Assembly (NCBI RefSeq): GCF_031755915.1
Contig: NC_083388.1
Coordinates: forward strand, 20,114,001 to 20,178,000
Length of the DNA stretch: 64,000 nt
Direction: 5' to 3'
Source: Ziziphus jujuba
Lineage: Eukaryota > Streptophyta > Magnoliopsida > Rosales > Rhamnaceae
The notes below the pieces were generated by a model that ran no database searches, was not told the DNA's origin, and was given only the letters and a program-made list of their open reading frames with translations. Shown piece after piece: positions 46,756 through 58,399 of the stretch (position 1 is its first letter; each line of letters opens with the position of its first letter). Both the position numbers and the translations under genes were made by a program.

Positions 46756-46978
46756 TGGCAAAAGTGGGGTTAATGTCGGGTACTTGGCTGCTAGGGTGCT
46801 AAAGAAATCTCAACTCTCCAAGAACACGGGATTAGCAGAGTTAGCACGTGAACTTTATATCGAATTTAAAAGTATTATACCACCTAAAGATATGGAAATG
46901 GCACAAAATCTGATGACTGGAATAAAATGCTGTATAAAGTTCATGTTTCTTATGCAATTGGCAACATAAGCTAAGGTT
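46756..46978 (+). pseudogene. WRN-exonuclease-like C-terminal fragment
   Basis: Reads GVNVGYLAARVLKKSQLS, then GLAELARELYIEFKSI. It matches the middle and end of the gene at 60740 (GVEVGYLAAKVLKKPEL) and is nearer the general WRN-exonuclease pattern in the GLAELA part. The frame slips by one base before the YAIGN end. It is joined directly to F-box 3' flank, a chimeric junction repeated at 62190. Confidence 0.7.
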
Positions 46979-47879
46979 AGGGTTTGTTTGTTATGGTGGA
47001 AAAATGGAAGAAAGAAAAATAAAAAAAAATGGATGTAAAAGCAGAAGGAGGGAAAATAGGTTGGTTGTTTGACTAGGAAAGAGAAGAGGATGGATGGAAA
47101 ATTAGTTGATGGATTTCCCATCCAAAACAATATCTCTACATATAGAGGGACTGTTAAAACGAAAAGCATTCAGTCAATAAAAAATAGCTAAACTTACCTA
47201 AATTCTTTTTTCTTCCCTGTGTTTTTCACTTCAATACGTTTCCATCCTTCATGTCATACCAAACAACAAGAGAGAATAAGATGAAATTTTTTCATCCCTC
47301 TAGTTCTCTATTCCTTTTCTATTTTTCATCCTTCTTATTCTCCATCTTTCCTATTTTCCATCCCTCCTACCAAAAAAGGACCAGGTTTATACGTATGGTG
47401 GAAAATTAGGAATTAGGTCACTTATTCAATCAGATAGATGGCATATGTTTTGGCCTATTATATTTTGTAGCCTAATTTCCTGGAGTACTTTAATCCTATG
47501 TAATGATATATTTTAGTATATACTTAAGTAATTTGATTATGTTACTTTCAATTGTTAACGAATTTAGCTAAGAAGTGCATTTCTCTTTTGTGTATTATAT
47601 TATGCAAAATTGGTGTTAGAATTTGTTACAAATAAAAAGATACATGTTTATTTATCAGTAAAAATGTAAATAAAGTAGTAACATAATTAATGCAATTATA
47701 TATGTCCACATATAATAATTGAAGTATACTTTAAATTAGAGAGTGTCTATGCACTTCAAAGTATGCAAACGATCAAGATGATAACCATATAGCTTTTATA
47801 TGCACTATGTACTTAACTTAAGCATGCTTGCATGAACTGGACTGACTGTTTATTCTAACTAATGCAGCCTAATTTACAG
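46979..47879. other. Intergenic, duplicated at 62400-63300
   Basis: No gene. AT-rich, with purine-rich and pyrimidine-rich stretches (46995-47110 and 47215-47370). Its near-identical counterpart follows 62398. Confidence 0.6.
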
Positions 47880-48400
47880 TTGACGATACTAGTCTGGTTG
47901 AAGAAATTAAGGTTGTTGGAGTTAAGGTTTTTGCTAAATCAGCGTGTCATGGAACTTATGTAAGAATCAGATTCATATAATTCGTGTTAATGGACATTAT
48001 GGTACTAATTGAATAAGGGCTCTGTTTCCTGTTCCTTCAAATGAAGTACATGAAAAAAATTCCGGACTCTAATAAGAGTTATCTGCTTTGTGGGCGTGAA
48101 TTTGATTGCTCCAATCCTAATCACTGGAAAAAAAGTTTAGAAATAGTGGATGGTAAATAAAGCAGGGGTTGAAGTGGGACTTTCCACTTTTCGCAGCCTA
48201 GGTGCTGAAGAGTCCATAAACTACTACTAAACTTGGTATTCGCATAGAAGTAGCCATATCTGCAAATTTCGACAGCTCTTTCATGGTTTTAACACATGAA
48301 CAGATCAAACAAGCAAAGTTACGGTGTATATTATTTGTATGTTATTGGAAACAAGGTCGTATGAATGCGTTAATCAAATGATTTACTCTATTTTATATAT
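47880..48400 (+). pseudogene. WRN-exonuclease-like pseudogene
   Basis: Matches the gene at 60740 from the VDNASVVDE region (GACGATACTAGTCTGGTTGAAG) through SLEIVDGK to a GVYYLYVIGNKVV end at about 48355. Multiple stops and frame changes. Same subfamily as the copies at 12.7, 52.1 and 63.3 kb. The F-box pseudogene at 49.5-51.2 kb faces it. Confidence 0.7.
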
Positions 48401-48679
48401 GTGTCCATTATACGCTTAAGCAAATTGTGTCCCTTCTTTTAAACATTATTCCCTAGTGTGCCTGCATTTAAGTTATTGGATTAGAACCCTAGATCCTTGT
48501 AAAATGAAATCTATTAACCATGTGAGTTTCTTTTTTTCTTTTCTTTTTTTTTTTGGAATATAAATGTGGGTTTTATATATATATATATATATATACACCT
48601 TCTGAATTTCATAATGCTTCAACTTTTTAATGAGTTTCTTATTTAGATAGCATGAAAAAGGAATATAATTTATTTGAAA
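48401..48679. other. 3' flank of exonuclease-like pseudogene with (TA)n tract
   Basis: Continues the shared 3' flank of these genes (TGTGTCCATTATACGC, CCCTTCTTTTAAAC). A (TA)n run lies at about 48575-48595. Ends at the Cassandra target duplication. Confidence 0.6.
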
Positions 48680-48684
48680 TTTAA

Positions 48685-49227
48685 TGTAACACTCTGCCTC
48701 CACTTGTAGACCTATCAATCTCTGCTAATATTATCATCAATTTGGCCACCACACACACTCGATATGAAATCTTTTGTTCTGGTTTTCTAGGATGTCACCC
48801 ATCCTCCCATCGGAGCATGCTTAATTGTAGAGTTCTTTTGAAATTCTACAACCAACCACTTTGAAAATGCTTTGGAATTGGACGCTAAATAATCTGCCAG
48901 TATCTTTTGCACCAACTCACATTATCATCACAATCCACCCACTTGGAACCCAATGTCCTCGTTGGCACACTCAGCTAATACCATTTGTAAAATTCACCTT
49001 TATTGGTAGACCTGTCATATAAATTTTTTATTCAAGCTTCCTAGGAGGTTATATATCCTCCCGTTGAAGCATACTTAACTAGAGTCAACCTCTTTGAAAA
49101 AAGCCTTGTCATTATGAACGTGACTGTTATAACATTTAAATAATCCAGTTTCACATCCAGACAATATGAAATTTGATACCAAATAATCTACAAATAACTC
49201 TCGTGCATGTCCAGATTGGTCATCACA
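48685..49227 (-). mobile_element. Cassandra-type TRIM with 5S-rRNA-like LTR domain, complete
   Basis: A 543-bp element with a perfect 5-bp target duplication TTTAA (48680-48684 and 49228-49232). LTRs are at 48685-48932 (3') and 48986-49227 (5') on the minus strand, separated by only 53 bp. The minus strand after the 5' LTR reads ATGGTATTAGCTGAG, a variant initiator-Met primer site. AAGTGGGTGGAT precedes the 3' LTR as polypurine tract. Each LTR holds a degenerate 5S-rRNA-like stretch in the element's sense: GAACTC, then GTTAAGC-like ATTAAGCATGCT, then GGATGGGTGAC (about 48787-48835 and 49035-49085). Cassandra elements encode nothing and move using proteins from other elements. Confidence 0.85.
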
Positions 49228-49232
49228 TTTAA

Positions 49233-49479
49233 ACTTTAGATTGAACATCAAAAATACCATAACATAGAAAACATGAACTATATTTTATAATTAATAGCTG
49301 TTTCCTTTGAAAAAAACTATATCACTCTACTTTATCATACTATATGAAAGACACTGTTTGCACATGCATATAAGCCTCGAAACAAATAAGGTACATATAA
49401 AAGATACTTCTATAGTTACTAGAAAAATCACTAAGCCATGCAAAAAAAGGCAGATCGAGTTTTTAATTAAGTGGAACTA
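49233..49479. other. F-box 3' flank
   Basis: Holds the shared words AAATACCATAACATAGAAAA and CTTTGAAAAAAACTAT found 3' of the other minus-strand F-box relics. The Cassandra element inserted in this flank. No gene. Confidence 0.5.
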
Positions 49480-51181
49480 GACCCTTCTTTATAGTGAAGA
49501 CCTTTTTATAATATCCTCTAAAAATTCGAAGGCGACATTGGATAGGATTAAGAGTGTCAAGCAAAAGCACCTATTTTTCAATTATATGTCTTTGGAGTTA
49601 GGTCATAAACTTCCTCTTTTGATATGTTTGAACAAACACCTTACCATATCCCAAAAATCCCAATACTCAAGCAATTCCTATGAGAGGTCCAATAGTGAAT
49701 AGTTTCTTTCATGAGTCTTTAACACCATTTTCACCCAACACCCTATGAGAGGTCCAATAATGAATAGTTTCTTTCATGAGTCTTTAACACCATATTCACC
49801 CAACACCCATACACCGAAACTGCTTTGGGACACTTGAGCAAACCAATGAACAAGAGCCAAGGACTCCTGATAAACTAAATAATAATTATTCTTGAAAGTT
49901 AGAAGGAGGATTACTAATCTAACAAATAGTACTAGGCAAGGTTGTAGTTATAATGGTCTCACTGTTGAGTTCTACCGAAATAATAACCATATTAGTATAC
50001 TGATCATTATCCCCATTGTCCTGATAACTTGCTCTCAAGAAAGCATTCCATTGCCGAAAACGCCACACAAACAATCATGCAAATAATCATGCAAACAATC
50101 ACTCCATAAAACATTTTTGTGAAAAAGTTTCTATGATCTTCCAAGAGTCTGCTTCAAAGGAGTACACCTCAACCACAAGGGACTTGGGAAAAGTGGCATT
50201 GTACTTGTAGATCATGACCACATTGTAATCCTTAATATGATCAAAACTGAATCCAACATTTTGATATTGAATATTTCTTCTATTGCAGGCCTTGCATCGA
50301 AATCAACGTTTGGTATGATGAAGAAGGTGGAAGAAGCTTTGAGTGTTCAATTATGGGGTTCCATAGCAACCAGTTGGTTTGATCGCTACTACAAAACATG
50401 ATGACACCATTGCAAATACAGGATATATGGTAATTAATTAGTTTGAATTAATGGCCGACTAATGGATCAGGTCGAGTGCCTGGACTCCAAGTGTGTCATA
50501 AGTGTTGAAATCATGCATACAGCGGAAGCCTGATCAAGATTGAATAAAGCATGTGATAAATTATGTAATTATTCATTAGATTTTACTAACCTTTTGCGTA
50601 GGACCTTTCAAACTATTCTCTAAGTGAAGGTTACTCTGAAAATATTCTCTAAGTGAAGGTTACTCTGAAACAGTTTCTATTTTTCTCTCAAGGTGTTCTT
50701 TCTTCTACTGAAATTCTCAATCTCTAGAAAATAATACATAAAACCTTATCTTTCTAGAGGATAGTAAGTAGTGTGTTTATAGACTGCTAACTCTAATTCT
50801 CCTACGGTTTCATAGCACCTTGGGCTCATTTAATGAATTCTTTTTTGTATCTTAATAATCAGTTAAACGAACTCTGTTATTTAATAAGCTAATTTGGGAT
50901 CCTACGGTCCATTATTAACAAAGCTCCTCATCATCGATTAGCTTGCTTTAAGAGCATAAATCTAACAATAAAAAATCTTGGGAATAGATTTTCTGGAAGG
51001 GGCAGTAGTAGAGTCATAAGTGGTGGTGTCTAAAAGGCAATAAAGATTTGAAGGGAAGGTGTTGATGATGGAGCACCATGACTAGCACACAAACTTGCAT
51101 AGCCTTTGGGATTTCCAAGGCAACCTTAACAGGATTTCAGTCATCAATTCCTTTGGAATTATCATCATCGTGCTCCTCCAT
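49480..51181 (-). pseudogene. F-box pseudogene, split by a solo LTR
   Basis: The N-terminal part begins at ATG 51181 on the minus strand (MEEHDDD). After a one-base slip it reads MTEILLRLPWKSQRLCKFVC, then a stop and SWCSII, a recognisable F-box. A 540-bp solo LTR then interrupts. The FBA part follows at 50390-49480 (VFGNGMLS and the usual 3' tail words; ATGAGTCTTTAACACCAT occurs twice through a small local duplication at 49715-49800). No frame is usable. Confidence 0.65.
50428..50967 (-). mobile_element. Probable solo LTR, 540 bp
   Basis: On the minus strand it begins TGTTAGATTTATGCTC and on the plus strand it begins TGGTAATTAATTAG. The flanks are ATATA and ATAAA (4 of 5 agree). It contains a 30-bp direct repeat (TTCTCTAAGTGAAGGTTACT, near 50615 and 50645). 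It splits the F-box pseudogene and has no coding content. Confidence 0.5.
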
Positions 51182-52069
51182 TTCTATTCTAAATCCTCTG
51201 CCGCCCTAGAAAAGTACTGGATGGCATTCCTTACAACCTCTCATTCCAGGCTACATATATTACATATATATATATATATGCACACCTTCTATATATTTTG
51301 TTTAGGGTTGTAACCCAACCCACCAATAAGATAATTATGTTTTTTTTTTTAAACTCAATTAACCTCAATAAATAGCACATATTATTGTAAATACTAATTA
51401 AGCTCGTGAATGATTCAATTTCATTAGCACCTGTTTATATACAAAGCATGAGCGAAGCCAAGGAAGTAATTAGAGTAAGGAGGTTGTCTCCTATGATGGG
51501 ATCAAAAGTTTTTCTTTTCCCTTCCCCTTCAGATTTTTTAGTTGTTAACAAATTTTAATTCTTTTATCATTCGTTTTTTTTTTCTATAAATGTTTTTAAA
51601 AAATAAATAGAACATAGACAATTTTTAACTTTGGCAGACTTCTTGTTGGAATTTGCCTCTGTCAGAGATTTTTTTTTTTTTTTTTTCCTTCTCCCCTATA
51701 GTTGAAGTTGAGAAGAAAAGAAAAAGGGTAGAACCCCATTTTGGAAGTACTCCAAGGTTAAAAGTCCAACATTGGTCGTACAAATATGAGCTTAAGACCC
51801 CAATTTGTACACTTTACCATCCTCCCGAAATACCAATATATACTCGATCACTTCCTTGAAGAGGTCCAAGGTGAATAGGTTCTTCCATGAGTCTAATAAC
51901 ACCATATTCCCAATATCATTAATATATCAAAACTTTGTTGTAACCAAATATCATTGATGAAATAATGGTAATTAATTAAAGCAAAGTGTCATACTTGTTG
52001 CTAGTATGAGGATGTCTAATAATACCAAGCAAGTGTGTAAAATATTCCATTATATTTCCTGAGAAAAAT
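51182..52069. other. Intergenic with a small F-box fragment
   Basis: 51838-51960 on the minus strand matches F-box 3' coding words (CCTTGAAGAGGTCCAAGGTGA, TTCCATGAGTCTAATAACACC). A T run lies at 51669-51686. Otherwise AT-rich with nothing recognised. Confidence 0.45.
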
Positions 52070-52720
52070 GGGTTCATGTGAAATTGATCAGTATAGTAAT
52101 GTTACTGAAAAGTAGATTTTGGAGTTGATAATGATAGTATGGTTGATGAAATTAAGGTTGTTGAAGACTTGGAGTTAAGGTCTTTGCTAAATCAGCTTGT
52201 TATGTGGCTTGGTGTAAGAATCGGATTCATACAATTTTAATGGATATGACCATAGCACTTTGCAGAGGGACTCGTAGCCCAGTACTTTGTTTGAATGAAG
52301 CACATGAACAAAGTTCCAGACTCTCTAACGAGAGTTATCTGCTTGTGGGTGGGGATTTGGTCTAGTTCTCCGTGCACCGGACACGTAGCTTATCGAATCC
52401 AGTTGCGACACGGATGGGAATGCATGCTACGAAAGATAGAGTTGAGTCTGATTCCTATGCTAAACACCGCAAGAAACGTTTAGGAATGGTGGATGGTAAA
52501 ACAGGGGTTGAAGCGTTTGGCAGCCAAGCTGCTGAAGACTAAACCTCAACTAAACTTGGCATTCCCATTGAAGTAGCACATATCAGTGAATTTCAATAGC
52601 TCTTACATGGTTTTCACATGTCTAAAAGATCAAATCATCAACTTACGTGTCTATTAGTTGTATATTATCGGAGACAAGGTTCTATGAATGCTTTAATCAA
52701 GTGATTTACTCTGTTTTTAT
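52070..52720 (+). pseudogene. WRN-exonuclease-like pseudogene
   Basis: Follows the gene at 60740 from GGTTCATGTGAAATTGATCA (MGTYEIKY region) through GATAATGATAGTATGGTTGATG, a GVEAFGSQAAED-like stretch and the terminal TATATTATCGGAGACAAGG. Stops and indels occur throughout. An unrelated GC-richer insertion of about 100 bp lies near 52365-52455. Faces the F-box relic at 53.3-54.05 kb. Confidence 0.68.
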
Positions 52721-53279
52721 TTGTGTCCATTTATATGCTTTGACCAAATTGTGTCCCTTTGTTGCCAGTTTTAGTAACTTCCATGTCCCTTCTTTTGAAC
52801 ATCATTCCCTGCATGTAATAAGAATTAATAGCAGTCGCCTAGAGTGTTTGCATTTAAGTTATTGGATTCGAACTTTGGATTTTTGTCAAACGAAGTCTAT
52901 TAACTATGAATAGATCATGTGATTTTTTTGTTGTTATCTATCTATAGATAAATATTTTTATACAAATATCTGTGTGTGTGTTTTAATATATTTACCTTCT
53001 GAATTCCATATTAATGCTTCAACTTTTTAATGAGGTTATTTAGGCAGCATGACAAGATATATAATTTATTTTTAATTTAAACTTAAGATTGAATATCAGA
53101 AATACCATAACATTGAAAGCATGAACAATATATGATTAAAGCTTTTTCTTTGAAACGAACTATTATTCGACTTTCCATCGTATGCACAGAGGAAAAAATA
53201 AAAGTCCATATAAAAAATACCCCTATAGTTACTAGAAAAGCCAAAAGCAGTTCAATAGTTAATGTGGTGCTAGCCTTTA
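52721..53279. other. Shared 3' flanks between convergent relics
   Basis: The left part matches the exonuclease-gene 3' flank (TGTGTCCATTTATATGCTTTG) and the right part matches the F-box 3' flank (AAATACCATAACATTG). No gene of its own. Confidence 0.55.
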
Positions 53280-54050
53280 AGTGGAACTAGACTCTCTCTA
53301 CAATCTTCATATAATTACCTCTAAAAATTTGAAGAGGACGTTGGGTAGGACTAAGAGTGTCAAGCAAAAGCAGCTCTATTTCAGATACATTGCTTCTAAA
53401 TTTCTTATAATACGTTTGAAGAAACACCTTGCTGTCGTCATAAAATCCCAATACTCGACCAATTTCCCGAAGAGGTCCAATAGTGAATAGCTTCTTGACT
53501 CCTTAACACCATATTCACCCAATACCCATATATCGAAACTTTTTTTGCGAGCTTGATTAGCAATGAACGAGAGCCAAGGAATCCTTGTAATCCAAACAAT
53601 AATTATTCTTGTAGTCAGAAGGAGGACGCTTGTGACTAATACTACTAGGCAAGGGTGTCGTAGTCATAATGGAGTCATTGCTGAGGTCTACTGAAATAAT
53701 CGCATTAGTATACCGAATATCCCCGTTGCCCTTATAGCTTGCTTTCCAAGAAAGTATTCCATTGCTGAAAACACCACGCCAATACTTATTTATTCGAAAA
53801 TCCCTGTGTGAATTATTATTATAAGTTGCTTCTTAACTTTTCCAAGAGTTTGTTTTTTAGCTGTACATCTCAAACACAACAGACCCAGCGACAATGCCAG
53901 CAGCATAGTACTTGTAGATCAACACCACCTTGTCATCCATAGTTTTGGTATCAAAACCAAACTCAACGTTTTGATAGATAATATTTTTATAGTTTTGCTT
54001 CAACTCCAAGGCTTGGGATGGGGCACATGGTGGGAGGAGCTTTGTCCACC
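53280..54050 (-). pseudogene. F-box pseudogene, FBA domain only
   Basis: On the minus strand it gives the FBA series: a TKTMDD-type stretch at 53940, SNGILSWKASYKGNGD at 53715-53765 and NAIISVDLSNDSIMTTTPLP at 53650-53710, with the tail words to 53280. The F-box end is missing: the block duplication carrying the next F-box gene begins at 54056. Several frame breaks. Confidence 0.65.
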
Positions 54051-54055
54051 AGAAT

Positions 54056-54623
54056 TAGAAAAGATCCTAGAGAGAAAGGTGAAGAACACGGTTCTCAAGA
54101 GGAGGATTTGGTAATTTAAATTTGAAAATCAGACGTGTAAATCATTTTTTTTTTTTTTCTCCTGATAACGGACAAATGATCTGGACCGTAGAATAAAAGA
54201 TGCGGTGAAGATGGAGACAACAAAGCAAAACCAAAAACCCCAAATTGCCCTCTTTTCATTTCACGAATCGATCACCATGAGATTTCTGCCCACAAAAAAA
54301 ATAAATAAATAAATAAATAAAAATAAAAATAAAAATAAAAACCCAAAACTTGCATTTCCTATGTGTTAGCTGCAAAAAACCCCCAAAACCCAAAACCCAA
54401 CCAAAAAGTCTTTCATACAGAGAAAATGTAAATCTGCTTCATGCTTTTTCTTTGAAAGGCCATGATGAGGTTGAGCTAGCTAGCTTAGCTAGTTTGTATT
54501 TTGAAAGCTTGTTACATTTTTTTTTTCTTTTTTCTTTTGTTATCCATGAATGAATGAAAAGTTTTGTTTTTAACTTCAGGGGGCTCTGATTTCTAAAATC
54601 GACAGAAACCCAAAGTGACGAAG
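54056..54623 (+). promoter_or_regulatory. 5' flank of F-box copy B
   Basis: Duplicate of 36860-37406 with small indels (a T run at 54147-54158 and an ATAA-rich stretch at 54299-54340 added). It marks the left edge of the second copy of the block. Confidence 0.5.
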
Positions 54624-55856
54624 ATGAAGAAATCCAAAGCCATCAAGGACACAATGACGACGACGATAATGGATATGTGCGAGTACTTGTTGGCTGAAAT
54701 CCTAGCATGGCTTCCGGTGTTTACCCTGCTGCGATGCAAGGCGGTGTGCAGATCATGGTTCACTCTTATCAATAACCCCACCTTCATTGCCAAACACCTC
54801 CAGGTATCCAACTCCACCTCACCAAATCACCTGACTACTATTATGTTGCTTCTCTTACAACACTGCAACTTGTTCGAAACCCTTTACCCAATATTCAGTT
54901 TCCCCTCCCGCATTGATTGGATCTAGTAATGGTAATATTCAGTTTTGCCTCCCCCATTTGATTGGATCTAGTAATGGTCTTGTCTGCTTATTTGAACGTG
55001 GAAAACGTGTTATTTGGAATCCTGCAACCAGGGAAACCAAGGTGATGCCACCTTGCTCTGTTCAGAAAAGTACTGCTCAAGCAGCTGCATTTGGTTTTGA
55101 TGCCATTAACAATGACTATAAGGTCTGTGTGATTCACTTATTTGGTAATGATTATTACCCTGAGCCTGTGCGGTTCAAGCTTGAGGTCTACAGCCTGAGA
55201 ACTGATTCTTGGAATTTGATTACTGGAAGTGATGAGTTGCAGGTCGATCTGTTCTATATCGATGAAAGGGTTGGTGTGTACAATAATGGAGTCTTTTCGT
55301 GGGTAGCATTTGCTCATAAAAAAGATCCGCGGAGTGAATATGGTATATCATGGAAACATTCAATAATTTCATTTGACATCAACACCCAGGTGATCACGAC
55401 CACGCCCTTGCCAAGTGATATTGGTGTTCATGAGCCTATGCTATATTATAATTATATCGGGGCTTTAGATGGAGTCGTTTCTGTTCTTAAATGACATGCG
55501 TCAGCCCGAGGGCGAGGAACATTTTGAGCGATATTTTGATTTTTGGAGGTTGCATGAAATTGGCAATGAGGGGTCATGGGAAAAATATTGGTCGCCAAAT
55601 TCACCCCTTCAATGGTAGACAACTACATGGATACATTGGAATGACAATTTGGTGTTCAAGAGGCGAAATGATGGTAACCTGTGCTTGTTTCGGGCTGCTA
55701 CTGAAGAAGAGATTGTTATTGAAGGTCCCAGATACCTCTCAATCCACTTTGTTCTATACAGTGAGAGCCTGGTTAAAATCAACTAGGCAACAATTTTGGA
55801 ACAAGAAAATAGCAACGGGGATTCTTACTATTTTGGTGACTTTAAAATCTTTTTAG
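54624..55856 (+). pseudogene. F-box/FBA gene, copy B, with deletions and frameshifts
   Basis: Starts at ATG 54624. Unlike copy A the leader is open (MDMCEYLLAEILAW). The F-box is whole (RCKAVCRSWFTLI). A 13-bp deletion near 54814 and a 1-bp deletion near 54915 then move the frame. The FBA domain is open at 54913-55494 (VIWNPATRETKVMPP; FKLEVYSLRTDSWNLI). An extra A near 55490 shifts it again, TAG at 55616 replaces a TGG of copy A, and a small substitution with length change lies near 55677. A protein of about 100 residues with F-box alone is the only N-terminal product. Copy A is intact at all these sites. Confidence 0.82.
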
Positions 55857-56560
55857 CTGGTTTTGTCTCTGTAGTTAAGTAATTGACCATATGAAACTTT
55901 GAGAACTTTTAAACTCAAGCAATGTATGTTTGGTTGCTCATTAAGCAGCACTTCACCTTGTTAATGCCATCTGCCCAAAAGTAAATGATATTGTGATCAT
56001 TTGCAAAGCTTATTTTTATGTCTATACATGTCTAATTGAAACTCTCCGCCTCTTTGATATTCTATTAGAAAATGAGTTTTGCAAAGCAGATGCAGGCTTA
56101 CTTGAAACTCTTATTAGAACTCGCGTCCTTTTGTGATCATATTCCTCTTTATATTTCATCATGCAGCATTGGGAATCCCTCATGGATCCTTTTGAATGAT
56201 TTATTAAAATATACCCTGCCTTACTTCCTTATATATTCATATTTATTGGATAATGCAGAGTTACACTGGTTTTCCAGAATCCTTCTCTTTCTCTGAGAGA
56301 TCTTCTTGAGGCGGATAATGAAATTTTATTTATTTTTTCTGTTGGACCAATGTTTGGGTCATATTTTGGATTCTTTAGCTTTTGCTCTTCTTTCTTATGG
56401 CTTGTGAGATATACGAGCTCCTTACCATACCTTTTCTAGCGGTCTTTAATCCCCCCAAAAAAAAAAAAAAATTGGTTTACTTGTTCTTGAATTCTGTGTT
56501 TTGTTTTAATTTTTTCTTGTTCTTGCTTAGGAATAGGTCTTTAATTGGCAAATATATGTT
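55857..56560. other. 3' flank of F-box copy B and unduplicated sequence
   Basis: Up to about 56307 it matches 38599-39092. Beyond that it has no counterpart in the first block. An A run is at 56457-56471. No gene. Confidence 0.5.
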
Positions 56561-57587
56561 GGAAAACATTCATTTCACAAGGCGCAAAATATCTATTAAA
56601 AAGAATATAGAAAATAATTACAAATATATGTTAAAATAAATAATAAAAATAATAATTAATTAAATAAATATAGCCTGTTAAATTAAATCGTTATACGCCA
56701 GAGATACAATAATTTTCCAAAAGTTTTAAGATGCAAATAAGAACTTTCAACAACCTTTAAATCGCTCAAAAATATTTTTGAGAACAAATAAATATATAGA
56801 TACAAAGAAGAAGAAAATTAAGACCATAAATCCACTTTAATATTGATAGAATAGCTTTAATATGTATAATAAACATAAAAAAAAATATTAAAACTTATTA
56901 AATACATAAGGGTAAAATAAATAGAAAACCGTTATAAATTATTAAATATATAATGGTAAAATAATTAATAACATTAAAAATCATAATTATAAATAAATTT
57001 CTAACAATCCTCTACTTTATTTTAAATTATAAAATAATTTTAATATACTTAAGCATCTCTTTGTGTGCAATAGGTGTAGGTACCTTATGAGTATAAATTA
57101 ACACTTAGTGAACCTAGTCTTGAGCTAGGTTCTTTTAGCTAGATTTTCTACTCACAACAACACATACACTAAAAACAATTGTTATCAGGACTAGTCTGGT
57201 TTAGCTTTAACGGTCATGTGCACGTATCTGGTCTCATACGTGTTCTAGGAATAACTTAATTTCCCACAGTAGCAACCTCACTATTACACTTACTTAGATA
57301 AAACCTCTAAGGGTAATTTGTGATCAACACCCTACAAAATATATATTCTGGTTTTATTCAGAGTTAAACTCTTCCTGAACGATTATATTTATGAGCACTT
57401 ATTACCATAAAAGTAGGATCAGGAAATAATCCTAAAATAAAAAATCAGTGCTTTATAATCACGCTCAACTTCGTTCTTACTCATTGAACCTCTTTCATGG
57501 AATCCTTAATCATAGAGGTTATATGTCAACTATGATGATTATATGTTTAAAGCTTTACTCCTATTTCCCTTGATAATTATTTTAATA

Positions 57588-57618
<31 letters not shown>

Positions 57619-57736
57619 CACGCTTGATGCATAAAAAAGTCACCATCAGAAATCCAATATGAGACCCAATAAGAGAAACTCCCTAGCAAACATTCAAAAG
57701 AAGTCCAAAACAATATCAGGAGAATTCCCCAACAGT
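56561..57736 (-). mobile_element. Possible LTR-element remnant (3' internal end plus LTR)
   Basis: On the minus strand, AAAGTAGAGGAT (57007-57018) is a polypurine-like tract directly followed by TGTTAGAAATTTATTT (from 57006), as at an internal/3'-LTR border. The proposed LTR may end at TTTTCCAACA (56561). The region from 57736 (TGTTGGGGAATTC) down to 57007 would be internal sequence without coding domains. A partner LTR and target duplication were not found. Confidence 0.3.
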
Positions 57737-58199
57737 CAATTGAAAGGTATTTGAGCCTTTCGTAGAGTAATAACATATAAGTTTAACTTGAGAGAGCTAC
57801 ACAAAAAAATAAATAAATAAATAAAAACCATTGCTCCTGATGATATACATATTTTCCAGAACATTCCTCCAAAATTATAATTGCTAGCTTGAGAAAAACC
57901 CATAATGTATTCAGCGCAGCATTGAGTAATAGCACGTCCATAAGAAATCCAATCTTTAAACTTCATAAATTCATAGATTAATTTGTACAAATTATGTTGA
58001 CATTGATATTATATTCATATATCCTATAAAATAAACATCAACCATAAGTTAGTACATCCATATAATTAATCCAAATGCAAACTTCGATAATTTTGATTAC
58101 CCCACATTTGAAGAATGTCATACAAACACAAAAATTACAACCACAAAAATAATAAACAACTAGTAGCATAATATCTCATCAATGCTTCGTGCAAGAAAA

Positions 58200-58230
<31 letters not shown>

Positions 58231-58399
58231 TATTTTCAATAAAATAAATAACATTTAAATTTTATCTAATATTAGTAAACAATATTCAAACAAAATATGT
58301 AAAGATATATATATATATATATACATATATACACTCTTACGTAATAAACACATGTATGTATTCAAAGCCAAAAAACCAACCATTTAAATATATGAACTT
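57737..58399. other. AT-rich intergenic with (TA)n tracts
   Basis: (TA)n tracts at about 58208-58233 and 58304-58322. No gene. Open frames here lack recognisable domains. Confidence 0.4.

Noticed and set aside
48787..49085. 5S rRNA genes
   Set aside because: The two 5S-like stretches are partial, diverged and lie inside LTRs of a TRIM with target duplication, so they are Cassandra domains, not 5S genes.
57582..57990. Two overlapping aromatic-rich frames as a membrane protein
   Set aside because: They arise from LTR-like and (TA)n sequence and match no family known to me.
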